Below, piece by piece: positions 34,240 through 44,046 of a stretch of DNA of 64,000 bases (its first letter is position 1; the number at the start of each line of letters is the position of its first letter). The translations under genes were made by a program, and so were the position numbers. Origin of the DNA: Oceanimonas sp. GK1. Lineage in GTDB: Bacteria; Pseudomonadota; Gammaproteobacteria; Enterobacterales; Aeromonadaceae. The stretch lies in assembly GCF_000243075.1 (NCBI RefSeq), contig NC_016745.1, positions 3,179,001-3,243,000 on the forward strand, in the 5' to 3' direction. The notes below the pieces were generated by a model. That model saw nothing but the letters and a program-made list of their open reading frames with translations. It had not been told where the DNA came from and did not search any database.

Positions 34240-37200
34240 TGCGTATTGCTATTGATATGCAAGGGGCTCAGACTGATAGCCGCTTCCGGGGTATTGGCCG
34301 TTATACCACCTCTCTTACTCAAGCCATTTGCCGCAACCGTGGCGATCATGAAATTATTCTTGTGTTAAACGGTCTGTTTCCGGAAACGATAGAACCCATT
34401 CGCACAGCCTTTGATGGACTGATACCTCAAGACTGCATCAGAGTATGGAGTGCTGCTGCTCCTGTATTTGAGCCACTGCAAGATAATGAGTCACGCAGAA
34501 GAGCGGCTGAACTTGTTCGCGAAGCATTTATTCAGAGCTTAGAGCCTGATATAATACACATCCCTAGCTTATTCGAAGGGTTTGGCCAAGATGCGGTACT
34601 CAGCATTGGCCGGCTTGATAAAAACACGCCGGTAAGTGTAACCCTGCATGATCTGATCCCCTTACTTAATCCAGAGGAATACCTGGATAATAATCAAAAG
34701 TTCGCTGATTACTACAACAACAAGATTGAAAACCTAAAGCGTGCAGCTTTATATCTCAGCATTTCAGAATCATCAAGCCAGGAGGCTTTTGATTACCTCC
34801 ATGTTACTCAGGAAAAGGTAGTTAACACATCCGAAGCTGCCGATCCGATGTTTAAGGAAATAAACATAACACCTGAAGAGCAGAGCTCTCTTCTTAACAA
34901 GCTTGGGATTAACAGAAAATTTATACTCTACAGTGGTGGCGGAGATAAAAGAAAAAACCTTCCTCGACTGATTGAAGCTTACTCGGCGCTCCCTGTTCGG
35001 CTTCGTCAGCACTATCAACTGGTTTTCGCGGGCAAGATTCCTCATGGCATTGCAATGCAGTTTAAGAGCATTGCAGAGCAGCATGGACTGAACGAAGATG
35101 AATTCATTTTCACCGACTACATTACAGATGAAGAGCTGGTAAAGCTATACAACCTTTGTCATCTTTTTATTTTCCCAAGCTGGCACGAAGGATTTGGACT
35201 ACCGGCACTGGAGGCCATGGCATGCAGTGCGCCAGTCATTGGCTCTAATACTTCCAGCCTGCCTGAAGTCATTGGCCATGAAGACGCGCTATTTGATCCA
35301 TTTAGCACTAACAGCATTGCAGGAAAATTGCAGGAAGTTTTACAAGACCCGGCACTCTATCAACGACTAAAAGATCATGCCAAAACACATGCCAAAAAAT
35401 TCTCCTGGGATAATTCAGCCCGTATAGCACTTGATGCATGGGAAAAATTACTGCATACCCATCCAGGAAGTACTGCTAATGTAGATTCCTCGAACCTGAT
35501 CAACCAACTGATTAATGAATTAACTGGCTGGAGCAAAGGGTTAAAAAGTGAGCTTTCCAGTGCCATTGCACTCAACCAACAGGCTGGTATTAGCCGCCAG
35601 CTTCTGCTGGATGTATCTGAAATCCGCAACAATGATGCAGCCACTGGTGTGCAACGTGTAGTCCGCAGCTATTTACAGGCGCTGCTGCAATCTCCTCCGG
35701 CCAGTTTTAAGGTCATTCCGGTATACGCCACCCGGGAAGAAGGCTATTGCTATGCATGGCAAATGGCCAAACAGTATGGTGCTGTTTTGCCGGCTGGATT
35801 AACTCGCCAGGCACTGGAAGATCAAATGCCCATTCACTGGCAACGGGGCGATATTTTCTTTGCCCTCGACATGCAGCACCATGTTCAGCTGGCGCACAAG
35901 CATTTCTTCCGCCAGTTGCAGGCCGATGGGGTAACGGTGAAGTTTCTGGTACATGATCTGCTGCCTATTCAGCTGGCAGAGCTGTTTAAGGATGATGACG
36001 CCAAACAGTTGCATGAACAGCTGCTTGCCATGATAGCAGCAACCGATGGGGCCATTTGTGTATCCAAGGCGACGGCTGATGCCTTTGATGAATGGATTGA
36101 ACATAACAATATCTTCCGCACTCCCGGCTTTCGTATGGCATGGGTGCATAATGGCGGTGATCTCGACGGCTCCAAACCGTCGACCGGACTGCCCGAAGAT
36201 GCCAACGCTGTGTTGAATAAAATACGTCAACGCCCCGCTTTTCTTTCGGTATCAACCATTGAGCCTCGCAAGGGACAAGACCTGCTGTTTAATGCCGTTG
36301 AAACACTGTGGCAACAGGGAGCAGATATCAACCTGGTGCTGGTTGGTAAGCAGGGCTGGAAAATGGATGAACTGGCTCAGCAACTGCGCAGTCATCCGGA
36401 GAATGGAAAGCGTCTGTTCTGGCTGGAAGGTATCAGTGACGAATATCTTGAAAAGGTCTATCAGGCCAGCAGTGCCTTGGTGGCCGCCAGTATCAATGAA
36501 GGATTCGGCCTGTCACTGATTGAAGCCGCACGCTATAAGGTACCGATTATTGCCCGGGATATACCGGTATTCCGGGAAGTGGCCCAGGACTGTGCCTTTT
36601 ATTTCAACAGCAATAGTGCTGAAGCATTGGCAGGTGAACTGCAGCAGTGGCTTGTATTGCAGCAGCAGGGCAAGCAGCCAACATCCGGCCAGCTGCACTG
36701 GCAAACCTGGGCACAAAGCGCTGAACAGCTAAAAACAGAACTGGTAGAAAAACGCTACCCTCGCCGGCAGTTGCTGGTGGATATCTCCGAGCTGGTGCGG
36801 CACGATGCACGCAGCGGCATTCAGCGTGTAGTGCGCAGCATTCTTACCGAGTGGTTAAACAACCCGCCCGAAGGCTACCGGGTAGAGCCGGTTTACGCCA
36901 GTGTGGATGAAGGCTATCGCTATGCCCGGCGCTTTACACTCGACTTTATGAACTGGCCCCCAGCAGCACTGGAAGATGAACTGATCGACTATGCGCCCGG
37001 CGATGTGTTTTTTGGCCTGGATATGCAGCCACAGGTGCAAATTGCACAGCAGCCTTTCTATCAGCGGCTGAGACAGCAAGGTGTGATGGTAAAATTCCTG
37101 CTGCATGATCTGCTGCCCATTCAGATGCCGGAGTTTTTCCCTCCGGGTAATGAAGAAGGCTTTACCCAGTGGTTGAAGTCCATTACCGCAACCGACGGGG

Positions 37201-37919
37201 TTATTTGTGTATCCCGCACCGTGTCTGAAGAGTTGCGTGAGTGGGTGGAACAGCATGGGCCAGAGCACGGGCGACCATTGCAGATTGGCTGGTCACACAA
37301 CGGCGCGGATATCGACAGTTCGGCCCCCAGCAAGGGCATGCCCGATGATGCCGAACAGGTGCTCAGCGAAATAAAGGCCAGACCCAGCTTTTTGATGGTA
37401 GGCACCATGGAGCCACGCAAAGGCCATGCAGACACCCTGGATGTATTTGATGCGCTGTGGCAACAGGGCGAAGACGTAAACCTGGTGATTGTGGGCAAAA
37501 AGGGCTGGAAAATTGAAGCACTGATTGAACGCATTAAAACGCATCCTGAATACAACCGCCGCCTCTACTGGCTGCCCGGCATCAGCGATGAATATCTGGA
37601 TAAGGTCTATGATGCCTGCTCCTGTCTGATTGCTGCTTCTTACGGCGAAGGCTTTGGTCTGCCACTGATTGAAGCTGCTCAAAAGGGCATGCCTATTATT
37701 GCGCGGGATATTCCTGTTTTTCGGGAGGTTGCGGGGGAATATGCAACATATACACCTTCTCAAATGAAAGTAGAACCGACTAAAGTAATTTTCAGTGAAT
37801 GGCTGAATTGCAACATAAAAAACAAACTTAAAACATCAGCAACTATAAACTGGTTAACATGGCAAGAAAGTTCAAGAGTACTTTTCAAGGAAATAAAAAA
37901 TGATCATATCAATCGATAA
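34239..37919 (+). CDS. Three-domain GT4 glycosyltransferase, WbdA-like
   Basis: 1226 residues with three GT-B/GT4 modules: about 1-400 (MRIAIDMQGAQ; HEGFGLPALE), 454-835 (LLLDVSEIRNNDAATGVQRV; NEGFGLSLIE) and 844-1226 (LLVDISELVRHDARSGIQRV; GEGFGLPLIE). Each keeps the E-x7-E motif, so all may be active. Modules two and three are clearly a tandem duplication; module one is more distant. Multi-module GT4 enzymes such as WbdA polymerise mannan O-antigens, each module making one linkage. A tri- or higher saccharide repeat made by one protein would fit. The last 60 residues are AT-rich in DNA and run 20 bp into the next gene. Confidence 0.85.
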   Translation: MRIAIDMQGAQTDSRFRGIGRYTTSLTQAICRNRGDHEIILVLNGLFPETIEPIRTAFDGLIPQDCIRVWSAAAPVFEPLQDNESRRRAAELVREAFIQSLEPDIIHIPSLFEGFGQDAVLSIGRLDKNTPVSVTLHDLIPLLNPEEYLDNNQKFADYYNNKIENLKRAALYLSISESSSQEAFDYLHVTQEKVVNTSEAADPMFKEINITPEEQSSLLNKLGINRKFILYSGGGDKRKNLPRLIEAYSALPVRLRQHYQLVFAGKIPHGIAMQFKSIAEQHGLNEDEFIFTDYITDEELVKLYNLCHLFIFPSWHEGFGLPALEAMACSAPVIGSNTSSLPEVIGHEDALFDPFSTNSIAGKLQEVLQDPALYQRLKDHAKTHAKKFSWDNSARIALDAWEKLLHTHPGSTANVDSSNLINQLINELTGWSKGLKSELSSAIALNQQAGISRQLLLDVSEIRNNDAATGVQRVVRSYLQALLQSPPASFKVIPVYATREEGYCYAWQMAKQYGAVLPAGLTRQALEDQMPIHWQRGDIFFALDMQHHVQLAHKHFFRQLQADGVTVKFLVHDLLPIQLAELFKDDDAKQLHEQLLAMIAATDGAICVSKATADAFDEWIEHNNIFRTPGFRMAWVHNGGDLDGSKPSTGLPEDANAVLNKIRQRPAFLSVSTIEPRKGQDLLFNAVETLWQQGADINLVLVGKQGWKMDELAQQLRSHPENGKRLFWLEGISDEYLEKVYQASSALVAASINEGFGLSLIEAARYKVPIIARDIPVFREVAQDCAFYFNSNSAEALAGELQQWLVLQQQGKQPTSGQLHWQTWAQSAEQLKTELVEKRYPRRQLLVDISELVRHDARSGIQRVVRSILTEWLNNPPEGYRVEPVYASVDEGYRYARRFTLDFMNWPPAALEDELIDYAPGDVFFGLDMQPQVQIAQQPFYQRLRQQGVMVKFLLHDLLPIQMPEFFPPGNEEGFTQWLKSITATDGVICVSRTVSEELREWVEQHGPEHGRPLQIGWSHNGADIDSSAPSKGMPDDAEQVLSEIKARPSFLMVGTMEPRKGHADTLDVFDALWQQGEDVNLVIVGKKGWKIEALIERIKTHPEYNRRLYWLPGISDEYLDKVYDACSCLIAASYGEGFGLPLIEAAQKGMPIIARDIPVFREVAGEYATYTPSQMKVEPTKVIFSEWLNCNIKNKLKTSATINWLTWQESSRVLFKEIKNDHINR

Positions 37920-38493
37920 AAAATTCATCTTTATTGCAAACCTTAAAACGGCATCAACATCTATAGAAGCCGCACTAAGACCGCACGGCGATATTGTTGT
38001 AAGACGTAGTGAGTTAGGTAAACATCTCCCTTACACTGAAATACAACACCGTTTCAGATGGGTATTTAACACTATAAAAGAAGAAGAGTTCTTTAAGTTT
38101 GGAGTAATTCGCGACCCATTGGACTATGCTATTAGTCTTTACAGATCCCATAATGACGAAAAATTCAAAAGTAACAATAAGCTTTACACTGGAGACATAA
38201 ACTTTGATGAATTTTTAGAAACATGGGTGCCCAACAACCCGGGGCAATTGCAACCTCAGATCAGTAAGTTCATAGATAACGATGGAAAATTAGCGCTAGA
38301 CCATCTAATCCTTTACAGCAAATTAGAAAATGAGTTTCCAGTTGCAATGAGAAAAATAGGAATACCAGAAATAAAGCTCCCAAGAATGAACGTAAGTCCT
38401 TCAGTAGATGTTGAAATTAGTGAAGAGGCGGAAATGAAAGTGAAAGATATAATGAGCAAGGATTACGATGAGATAGCAAAAATAGGTTATTAG
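37900..38493 (+). CDS. Small sulfotransferase-family protein
   Basis: 197 residues, start 20 bp inside the GT4 gene. KFIFIANLKTASTSIEAAL is a PAPS-loop variant (K-T-A-S-T-S for K-T-G-S-T), and FFKFGVIRDPLDYAISLYR is the RDP motif for the 3'-phosphate. It is short for the family but both motifs are complete. Probably a carbohydrate sulfotransferase acting on the same polymer. The gene is AT-rich with many AAA and ATA codons, unlike the kps genes. Confidence 0.75.
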   Translation: MIISIDKKFIFIANLKTASTSIEAALRPHGDIVVRRSELGKHLPYTEIQHRFRWVFNTIKEEEFFKFGVIRDPLDYAISLYRSHNDEKFKSNNKLYTGDINFDEFLETWVPNNPGQLQPQISKFIDNDGKLALDHLILYSKLENEFPVAMRKIGIPEIKLPRMNVSPSVDVEISEEAEMKVKDIMSKDYDEIAKIGY

Positions 38494-38652
38494 CAGCCCT
38501 TCTCTTCATGAACAATTAAGTTAACGAAAACACACGTAGACTAAGTCAAACATTTCTAACACCAAGGGCACACAAGCATTAATAGGTGACGCCTTTATAA
38601 ACTAGCTTACCTTTAAACCTTGAAGAAAAAGTGCCCTGAACTCACACATTTT

Positions 38653-38681
38653 TTATCATGCATCAGTGTTCTGCTTATAAT
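38653..38681 (+). promoter_or_regulatory. Candidate sigma-70 promoter ahead of mutarotase gene
   Basis: TTATCA (38653-38658), a 17-bp spacer and a perfect TATAAT (38676-38681) lie 56 bp upstream of the mutarotase start. The rest of the 244-bp gap after the small sulfotransferase gene is AT-rich, with GGGCAC/GTGCCC arms about 60 bp apart that might form a long-range hairpin. An internal promoter would let the distal genes be expressed independently of RfaH. Confidence 0.4.
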
Positions 38682-38737
38682 TATCAGGGTTATGACTCTT
38701 ATTATCTCCCTCCAACATTAATTTATAATAAAAAATA

Positions 38738-39517
38738 ATGCGACTAGTGAAAATCGCACACCCAAACTGCCATGCATTAATTTCTACTCAAGGTGCACAA
38801 TTACTACACTGGCAGCCTGCCATAACTGAACAACCCGTACTTTGGCATTCAGATAAGGCTTTCTGGAAGCCCGGCTTACCCGTTCGGGGTGGAATCCCTC
38901 TGTGCTGGCCCTGGTTTGGCAAACACCAACAGCCCAGCCATGGCTTTGCCCGCCTGCTCGAGTGGACACTGACAGAGCAGCGGCAAGATGCTGACGCTAC
39001 TTACCTTGCTTTTGAACTAACCGATAATGAATACACCAAACACCTTTGGCCATACGCCTTTTTGGCCAGGGTTCATATGATATTGGGCAAGCAGTGTGAT
39101 ATTCAGCTGGAAGTCGATTGCAACGTTAACACCACTGCCGCCCTGCATACCTATCTCAGAACAGGCAATGTGCAAGGCACAACCGTAACCGGGCTGGGTG
39201 AGCAATATCAGGATGCTCTGCAAGGCCTCAAGCCATGTTCAGCTGGCCCTGCATTACAACTGGACGGGCCGGTAGATCGCATCTATACCACTCCTCCAAA
39301 TACCACCGTTTTAAAGGATACAAGCTTCAACCGGGAGATAAAGCTAGATCACCGCCATCATTCCGATCTGGTGGTATGGAACCCCTGGCACGAAGGTGAA
39401 CACCATTTAGCTGATGTCAATGCTGGGCAGTTTCAGGAATTTTTCTGTATTGAAACGGCAGCCATTAACCGCCCTTGTACAAACCGCCTTGGTGTTAGCA
39501 TCAGTCTTCCATCTTAA
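38738..39517 (+). CDS. yeaD: D-hexose-6-phosphate mutarotase, YeaD-like
   Basis: 259 residues. PVRGGIPLCWPWFG, PSHGFARLLEW and VVWNPWHEG are hallmark motifs of the YeaD subfamily of aldose-1-epimerase-like proteins, with the conserved catalytic His and Glu region (FFCIETAAIN). It interconverts alpha and beta anomers of hexose-6-phosphates and could feed ManC/phosphomannomutase, but it is unusual in capsule loci. The 196 bp after it, up to the acyl-AMP ligase gene, hold no feature I can name. Confidence 0.88.
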   Translation: MRLVKIAHPNCHALISTQGAQLLHWQPAITEQPVLWHSDKAFWKPGLPVRGGIPLCWPWFGKHQQPSHGFARLLEWTLTEQRQDADATYLAFELTDNEYTKHLWPYAFLARVHMILGKQCDIQLEVDCNVNTTAALHTYLRTGNVQGTTVTGLGEQYQDALQGLKPCSAGPALQLDGPVDRIYTTPPNTTVLKDTSFNREIKLDHRHHSDLVVWNPWHEGEHHLADVNAGQFQEFFCIETAAINRPCTNRLGVSISLPS

Positions 39518-39713
39518 GAGTCGAGAAACATCACATTTAATAACATAAGGTTACATTCAACACTCTGAGCAGTGATATCAGCTTTAAGGCCGGCATTAAA
39601 CATGATCGGGCAAGTAGTAACATCGAATACCTGTTACAAGCCCTGTCAGGCATCGCAATCTTGCTCTGCCGTTTAATTACAAAAGATTTGGATAATTGTG
39701 CTAAAGGAAGCAG

Positions 39714-42557
39714 ATGACTACTGACAAATCACTAACAGAAATTGGTGTACGTAATATCATTGATCTGCTGCTTTGGCGTGCAGATGCCAACTCAAACAAT
39801 CTTGCCTATACCTATCTGGAAAATGGCAGAAGAGAAAAAGAAGCATTAACCTATCAGCAGTTAAAATGCCGCATTCTCGAAGTTGGGGCTCACTTACAGG
39901 CACTGGGTGCCCAAGGTCAACGAGCGCTGCTGCTATACCCTCAAGGGCTCGACTTTATCATCGCGTTTCTAGGTTGTCTGTCAGCAGGTGTGATTGCCAT
40001 TCCGGCACCTGCGCCTGAAGCAGCCCGATTAAAGCGGACACTTCCTAGATTACAGGCCATTGTTGATGATGCAGAGGCATCAGTTGTTCTAACGACAACA
40101 AGCATTTTGCAGAGCATTGAAAGCTCCTGGTCTGACAGTAGTTACCTGAATGCTTTGAACTGGATAGATACAACCAACCTCTCTACCCCAGTTGACCAAG
40201 AATGGCATGCTAATGAGATCACCCTCTCAGCAACGGCCTATTTGCAATATACATCCGGATCTACATCAACGCCGAAAGGCGTAAGAATCAGTCACGAGAA
40301 TATCTTCAATCATCTTCGTAGTATTCAATTATCTTGTGGCTATACCCCAAACTCGGTTACTGTAACATGGATGCCACACTTCCATGATTATGGTTTGGTT
40401 GAAGGGATTATGCTGCCATTATTTAATGGCACTCCCTGTTATCTTATGTCTCCTTTTGCTTTTGCAAAAAGGCCCAGCTGCTGGCTACAGGCAATTTCTG
40501 ACTATAAAGCTACACATAGTCAAGCACCTAACTTTGCCTATGAACAGTGCATTAAACGCGTGTCACCTGAGTATCAGAAGTCGTTAGACCTATCTAGCTG
40601 GATATCAGCTGCAAATGCTGCGGAACCCATTAACCCGCGGGTTATGATTGAGTTTTATGAAAAGTTCAAACACAATTATTTTCACTGGAATTCATTTTCT
40701 CCAGCCTACGGGCTTGCCGAAAACACGCTTGTAGTATCCATCAATTCAGTTTTCTCTCCACCAGTATTAGGCAGGTTTAATTCAGAAGCATTGGGGCAGT
40801 CTAAGGTTATTGAATGTATTGGTGAAAGTGAGTCAGGTACAATAATAGTTGGATGTGGGGAACCGATACATAGCACGGAAGTTGTCATAGTAGACCCAGT
40901 AACTAAAAAACGTTGCGCAACGGATGCTATTGGCGAAGTCTGGGTTACAAGCAGTGGAGTTGCGAACGGATTCTGGAGAAGAGCAGAAGAGAGCACAACA
41001 ACGTTTCAAGCTAAACTAGTTGATGGTTTAAATGAAGATAAAACCTATTTGCGCACAGGCGATCTTGGTTTCATGAAAGAAGGTGAACTATTCATAACCG
41101 GTCGCCTTAAAGACTTGATCATTATCGATGGTGTAAACCATTGGCCCCATGATATTGAGTGGACGGTAGAGCAAAGCCACCCCGCCATTCGGTCAGGAAA
41201 CTGCTGTGCTGCATTTTCTATTAATGAATTAAATAAAGAAAAGTTAATAGTAGTTATAGAAACTGAGAAATCACGGACTAACTTCAAAGATATATACCAG
41301 TCTGTTAAAGTCGCAATCAGTGAATATCATGATATAAAGCTACACCAACTAGTTGTTGTAAGTCGGGGAGGAGTATTTAAAACCTCTAGCGGAAAAGTTC
41401 AACGCAACACCTGTCGATCTAGCTTTAGCAACGGTTCGTTACCTGTTCTTTGGAGCAGCCCCCTTAATCAAGGTATTAACAAAACAGCATTAGAATCAAG
41501 CTTCAACCCTGACAATAAAATAAAATCAGAAGAACAGGTTAAGCTTGAGACTTGGCTCATACAAGAGATTTTTAAGCTGATTGGCACCAGCAGCGCTGAG
41601 ATAGAACCTGAAACCCCACTTAGCGCTCTCGGTTTAGGCTCAATGGATACATTAATATTAGTCTGTGAAATCGAGGACAAGATAGGAAAAAAAATACCTT
41701 TAGCTGAGGTGATAGGTGACGGAGTAACTATTCATAAACTGGTAAAAAAAATTACTGAATCGGGCTGGTCACCATCTAAAAACTCTCTTGTGGCAATTCA
41801 GCCAAAAGGATCAAAGCCACCACTTTTCTGCATACACCCGGCAGGCGGAAATGTAGTAGGTTATTCTGCGCTAGCTAAACACCTGGGCACAGATCAACCC
41901 CTGTATGGTTTGCAGTCACAAGGCTTGATACCAGGGCAGCGTCCTTTAACAAGCTTTGAAGATATGGCAAAACACTATTTAAAGGAAATTAAAGAACTCC
42001 AACCTGAAGGACCCTATTATCTTAGCGGTATGTGCTTGGGTGGTATGATTGCTTTTGAGATGGCACAGCAACTCAAAGCAGAAAAAAGTGAGGTTGCATT
42101 TCTAGGATTAATTGATCCTCGTAACCCACCAACCCTTTTAAACAAAATAATCAGTCAAAACTCAGATAAGAACTATGCTAACGAAGCAATTCCCTTTGAA
42201 CGGAGAGAGTTACTGTGTAAGCTTAGAGATGAAGCAAAAGTAAAACCCCCTATATCATTCCCCGACAACCTTGTCCCTGAAGATCCAACACTAAAAAAAG
42301 TGATGGATACAAATGGAAAAGCAAGGGATATTTACTTACCAAGAACATACACTGGTTTAGTAGAGTTCTTTTGGGCAAACCAAACTCCTGGAGATCTTGG
42401 TTTTTACCACGACCCTAGAGTTTGCTGGTCTCAGTTAGCAGGAGGTGGGCTGAATATCCATGAGATTGATGCGAATCACTTTGAGTTACTTGAAGAGCCT
42501 CATGTAAAAGTGCTCGCAGAAAAAATAAAACGCTGCCTTGAACAGATCAATCACTAA
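39714..42557 (+). CDS. Fatty-acyl-AMP ligase / acyl carrier / thioesterase fusion
   Basis: 947 residues. Residues about 1-590 are an adenylate-forming enzyme of the FAAL type (YLQYTSGSTSTPKGVRISH; WMPHFHDYGLVEGIMLPL; YLRTGDLGFM). A carrier domain follows (about 605-685) with LGLGSMDTL, where the Ser would carry phosphopantetheine. The last 250 residues are a type I thioesterase fold, in which the nucleophile elbow reads SGMCLGGM: Cys (about residue 773) in place of Ser. The general base region is ANHFELL. The enzyme would activate a fatty acid, load it on its own carrier and release or transfer it. In this context the acyl group might decorate the polysaccharide. The gene is AT-rich. Confidence 0.88.
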   Translation: MTTDKSLTEIGVRNIIDLLLWRADANSNNLAYTYLENGRREKEALTYQQLKCRILEVGAHLQALGAQGQRALLLYPQGLDFIIAFLGCLSAGVIAIPAPAPEAARLKRTLPRLQAIVDDAEASVVLTTTSILQSIESSWSDSSYLNALNWIDTTNLSTPVDQEWHANEITLSATAYLQYTSGSTSTPKGVRISHENIFNHLRSIQLSCGYTPNSVTVTWMPHFHDYGLVEGIMLPLFNGTPCYLMSPFAFAKRPSCWLQAISDYKATHSQAPNFAYEQCIKRVSPEYQKSLDLSSWISAANAAEPINPRVMIEFYEKFKHNYFHWNSFSPAYGLAENTLVVSINSVFSPPVLGRFNSEALGQSKVIECIGESESGTIIVGCGEPIHSTEVVIVDPVTKKRCATDAIGEVWVTSSGVANGFWRRAEESTTTFQAKLVDGLNEDKTYLRTGDLGFMKEGELFITGRLKDLIIIDGVNHWPHDIEWTVEQSHPAIRSGNCCAAFSINELNKEKLIVVIETEKSRTNFKDIYQSVKVAISEYHDIKLHQLVVVSRGGVFKTSSGKVQRNTCRSSFSNGSLPVLWSSPLNQGINKTALESSFNPDNKIKSEEQVKLETWLIQEIFKLIGTSSAEIEPETPLSALGLGSMDTLILVCEIEDKIGKKIPLAEVIGDGVTIHKLVKKITESGWSPSKNSLVAIQPKGSKPPLFCIHPAGGNVVGYSALAKHLGTDQPLYGLQSQGLIPGQRPLTSFEDMAKHYLKEIKELQPEGPYYLSGMCLGGMIAFEMAQQLKAEKSEVAFLGLIDPRNPPTLLNKIISQNSDKNYANEAIPFERRELLCKLRDEAKVKPPISFPDNLVPEDPTLKKVMDTNGKARDIYLPRTYTGLVEFFWANQTPGDLGFYHDPRVCWSQLAGGGLNIHEIDANHFELLEEPHVKVLAEKIKRCLEQINH

Positions 42558-42651
42558 TAACTTAGATGGTTAGTATATAGTTACATATCAATTGATAATT
42601 ATAACTCCCGCATGCGCTTTAATACATTACCATGTGAACCAAAATAAAATT

Positions 42652-44046
42652 ATGCAAGAAATCAAAATATCAGCTGACATTATTAAAAAAAGCGGCATCG
42701 CCTTTGGCACAAGTGGTGCTCGGGGTTTGGTAGAACAGTTTACCGACAAAACCTGCGCTGCCTTTGCAGTAGCGTTTTTATCACATTTGCAACAATCTGC
42801 CGCTGTTAAACGGGTGGCCATTGGCATGGACAGGCGTCCATCCAGCCCGGCCATGGCTGCCGCTTGTGCCGGCGCGGCCCAGGCCATGGGACTCGCGGTA
42901 GATTATTACGGCATTCTGCCTACTCCGGCTCTGGCCTGGCAGGCGATGCTGGATGGCGTGCCTGCCATTATGATCACCGGCAGCCATATTCCCTTTGATC
43001 GCAACGGCATCAAGTTTTACCGGCCAGACGGCGAAATTACCAAGGCCGATGAGCAGGCCATTGTGCAATCAACCGCTGAACTGCCTGCCTTTGAACCTGC
43101 ACTTCCGGCTGAGTCTGCTAACGCCCGTGCAAACTATATGGCACGGAATCTCACGCTGTTCCCGGACGGGCTTCTTTCAGGCTGGCGCATTGGCGTATAT
43201 GAACATTCCGCTGCCGGCCGGGATATTAACATTGAGGTGCTTACACAACTGGGTGCCGAGGTTGTCTCTTTGGGCCGTACCGATACCTTTGTTCCCATAG
43301 ATACCGAAGCGGTTTCGGAAGAAGACAAGGCCCTGGGCAAAGCCTGGTCGCGCGAGCATAAGCTGGATGCCATTTTATCAACCGACGGTGATGGCGATCG
43401 CCCGCTGGTAGCGGATGAAAACGGCGAATGGCTGCGTGGTGATATTCTTGGCTTGCTGTGCGCGCGATTTCTTAATATTCAGGCGCTGGCTGTGCCAGTT
43501 AGCTGCAATACCGCCATTGAGGCCTCCGACAGCTTTAGTGAAGTGCTGCGCACCCGCATAGGCTCACCCTATGTGATTGAAGGCATGCAACAGTTGAGCC
43601 GCCGCCATAAACGAGTGGCCGGGTTTGAGGCCAATGGCGGCTTTTTAATGGGCGACCTGCCTACACGAGATGCGCTGCTGCCGGCCCTGGCATTGTTTGC
43701 CGCCGCACGGCAGCGCAACCTGCCCATTTCTGCTTTGCTGGCCGATTTGCCGTCGCGCTTTACCGCCAGTGACCGTATTAAAAACTTCCCTACCGAACAA
43801 AGCCGGGCTTTGCTGGCCAGCTGGCAGCAAAATACCGCCGGGCTTGAAGCCGCCCTGAACTTGCCCGCCCCGATTGCCAACATCAACACCACAGACGGCC
43901 TGCGCGCCACTCTGGAAAACGGCAGCATTGTGCACCTGCGCCCTTCCGGCAACGCGCCCGAGCTGCGCTGTTATGTGGAGGCCTCAGCCCCGGCTGCTGC
44001 AGAACAATTACTTACTCATTGCATGAAAGCGCTTGGCAGTTTATGA
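42652..44046 (+). CDS. manB: Phosphomannomutase
   Basis: 464 residues from ATG 42652; an in-frame ATG at 42592 would add 20 unlikely residues. Four alpha-D-phosphohexomutase motifs are present: the phosphoserine loop MITGSHIPFDRNGIKF, the metal loop STDGDGDRPL, the sugar loop FEANGGFLMGD and the phosphate loop RPSGNAPELRCYVEA. It turns mannose-6-phosphate into mannose-1-phosphate for ManC. The active-site TGSHIP differs from the common TASHNP but occurs in this subfamily. It overlaps the next start (ATGA). Confidence 0.9.
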   Translation: MQEIKISADIIKKSGIAFGTSGARGLVEQFTDKTCAAFAVAFLSHLQQSAAVKRVAIGMDRRPSSPAMAAACAGAAQAMGLAVDYYGILPTPALAWQAMLDGVPAIMITGSHIPFDRNGIKFYRPDGEITKADEQAIVQSTAELPAFEPALPAESANARANYMARNLTLFPDGLLSGWRIGVYEHSAAGRDINIEVLTQLGAEVVSLGRTDTFVPIDTEAVSEEDKALGKAWSREHKLDAILSTDGDGDRPLVADENGEWLRGDILGLLCARFLNIQALAVPVSCNTAIEASDSFSEVLRTRIGSPYVIEGMQQLSRRHKRVAGFEANGGFLMGDLPTRDALLPALALFAAARQRNLPISALLADLPSRFTASDRIKNFPTEQSRALLASWQQNTAGLEAALNLPAPIANINTTDGLRATLENGSIVHLRPSGNAPELRCYVEASAPAAAEQLLTHCMKALGSL

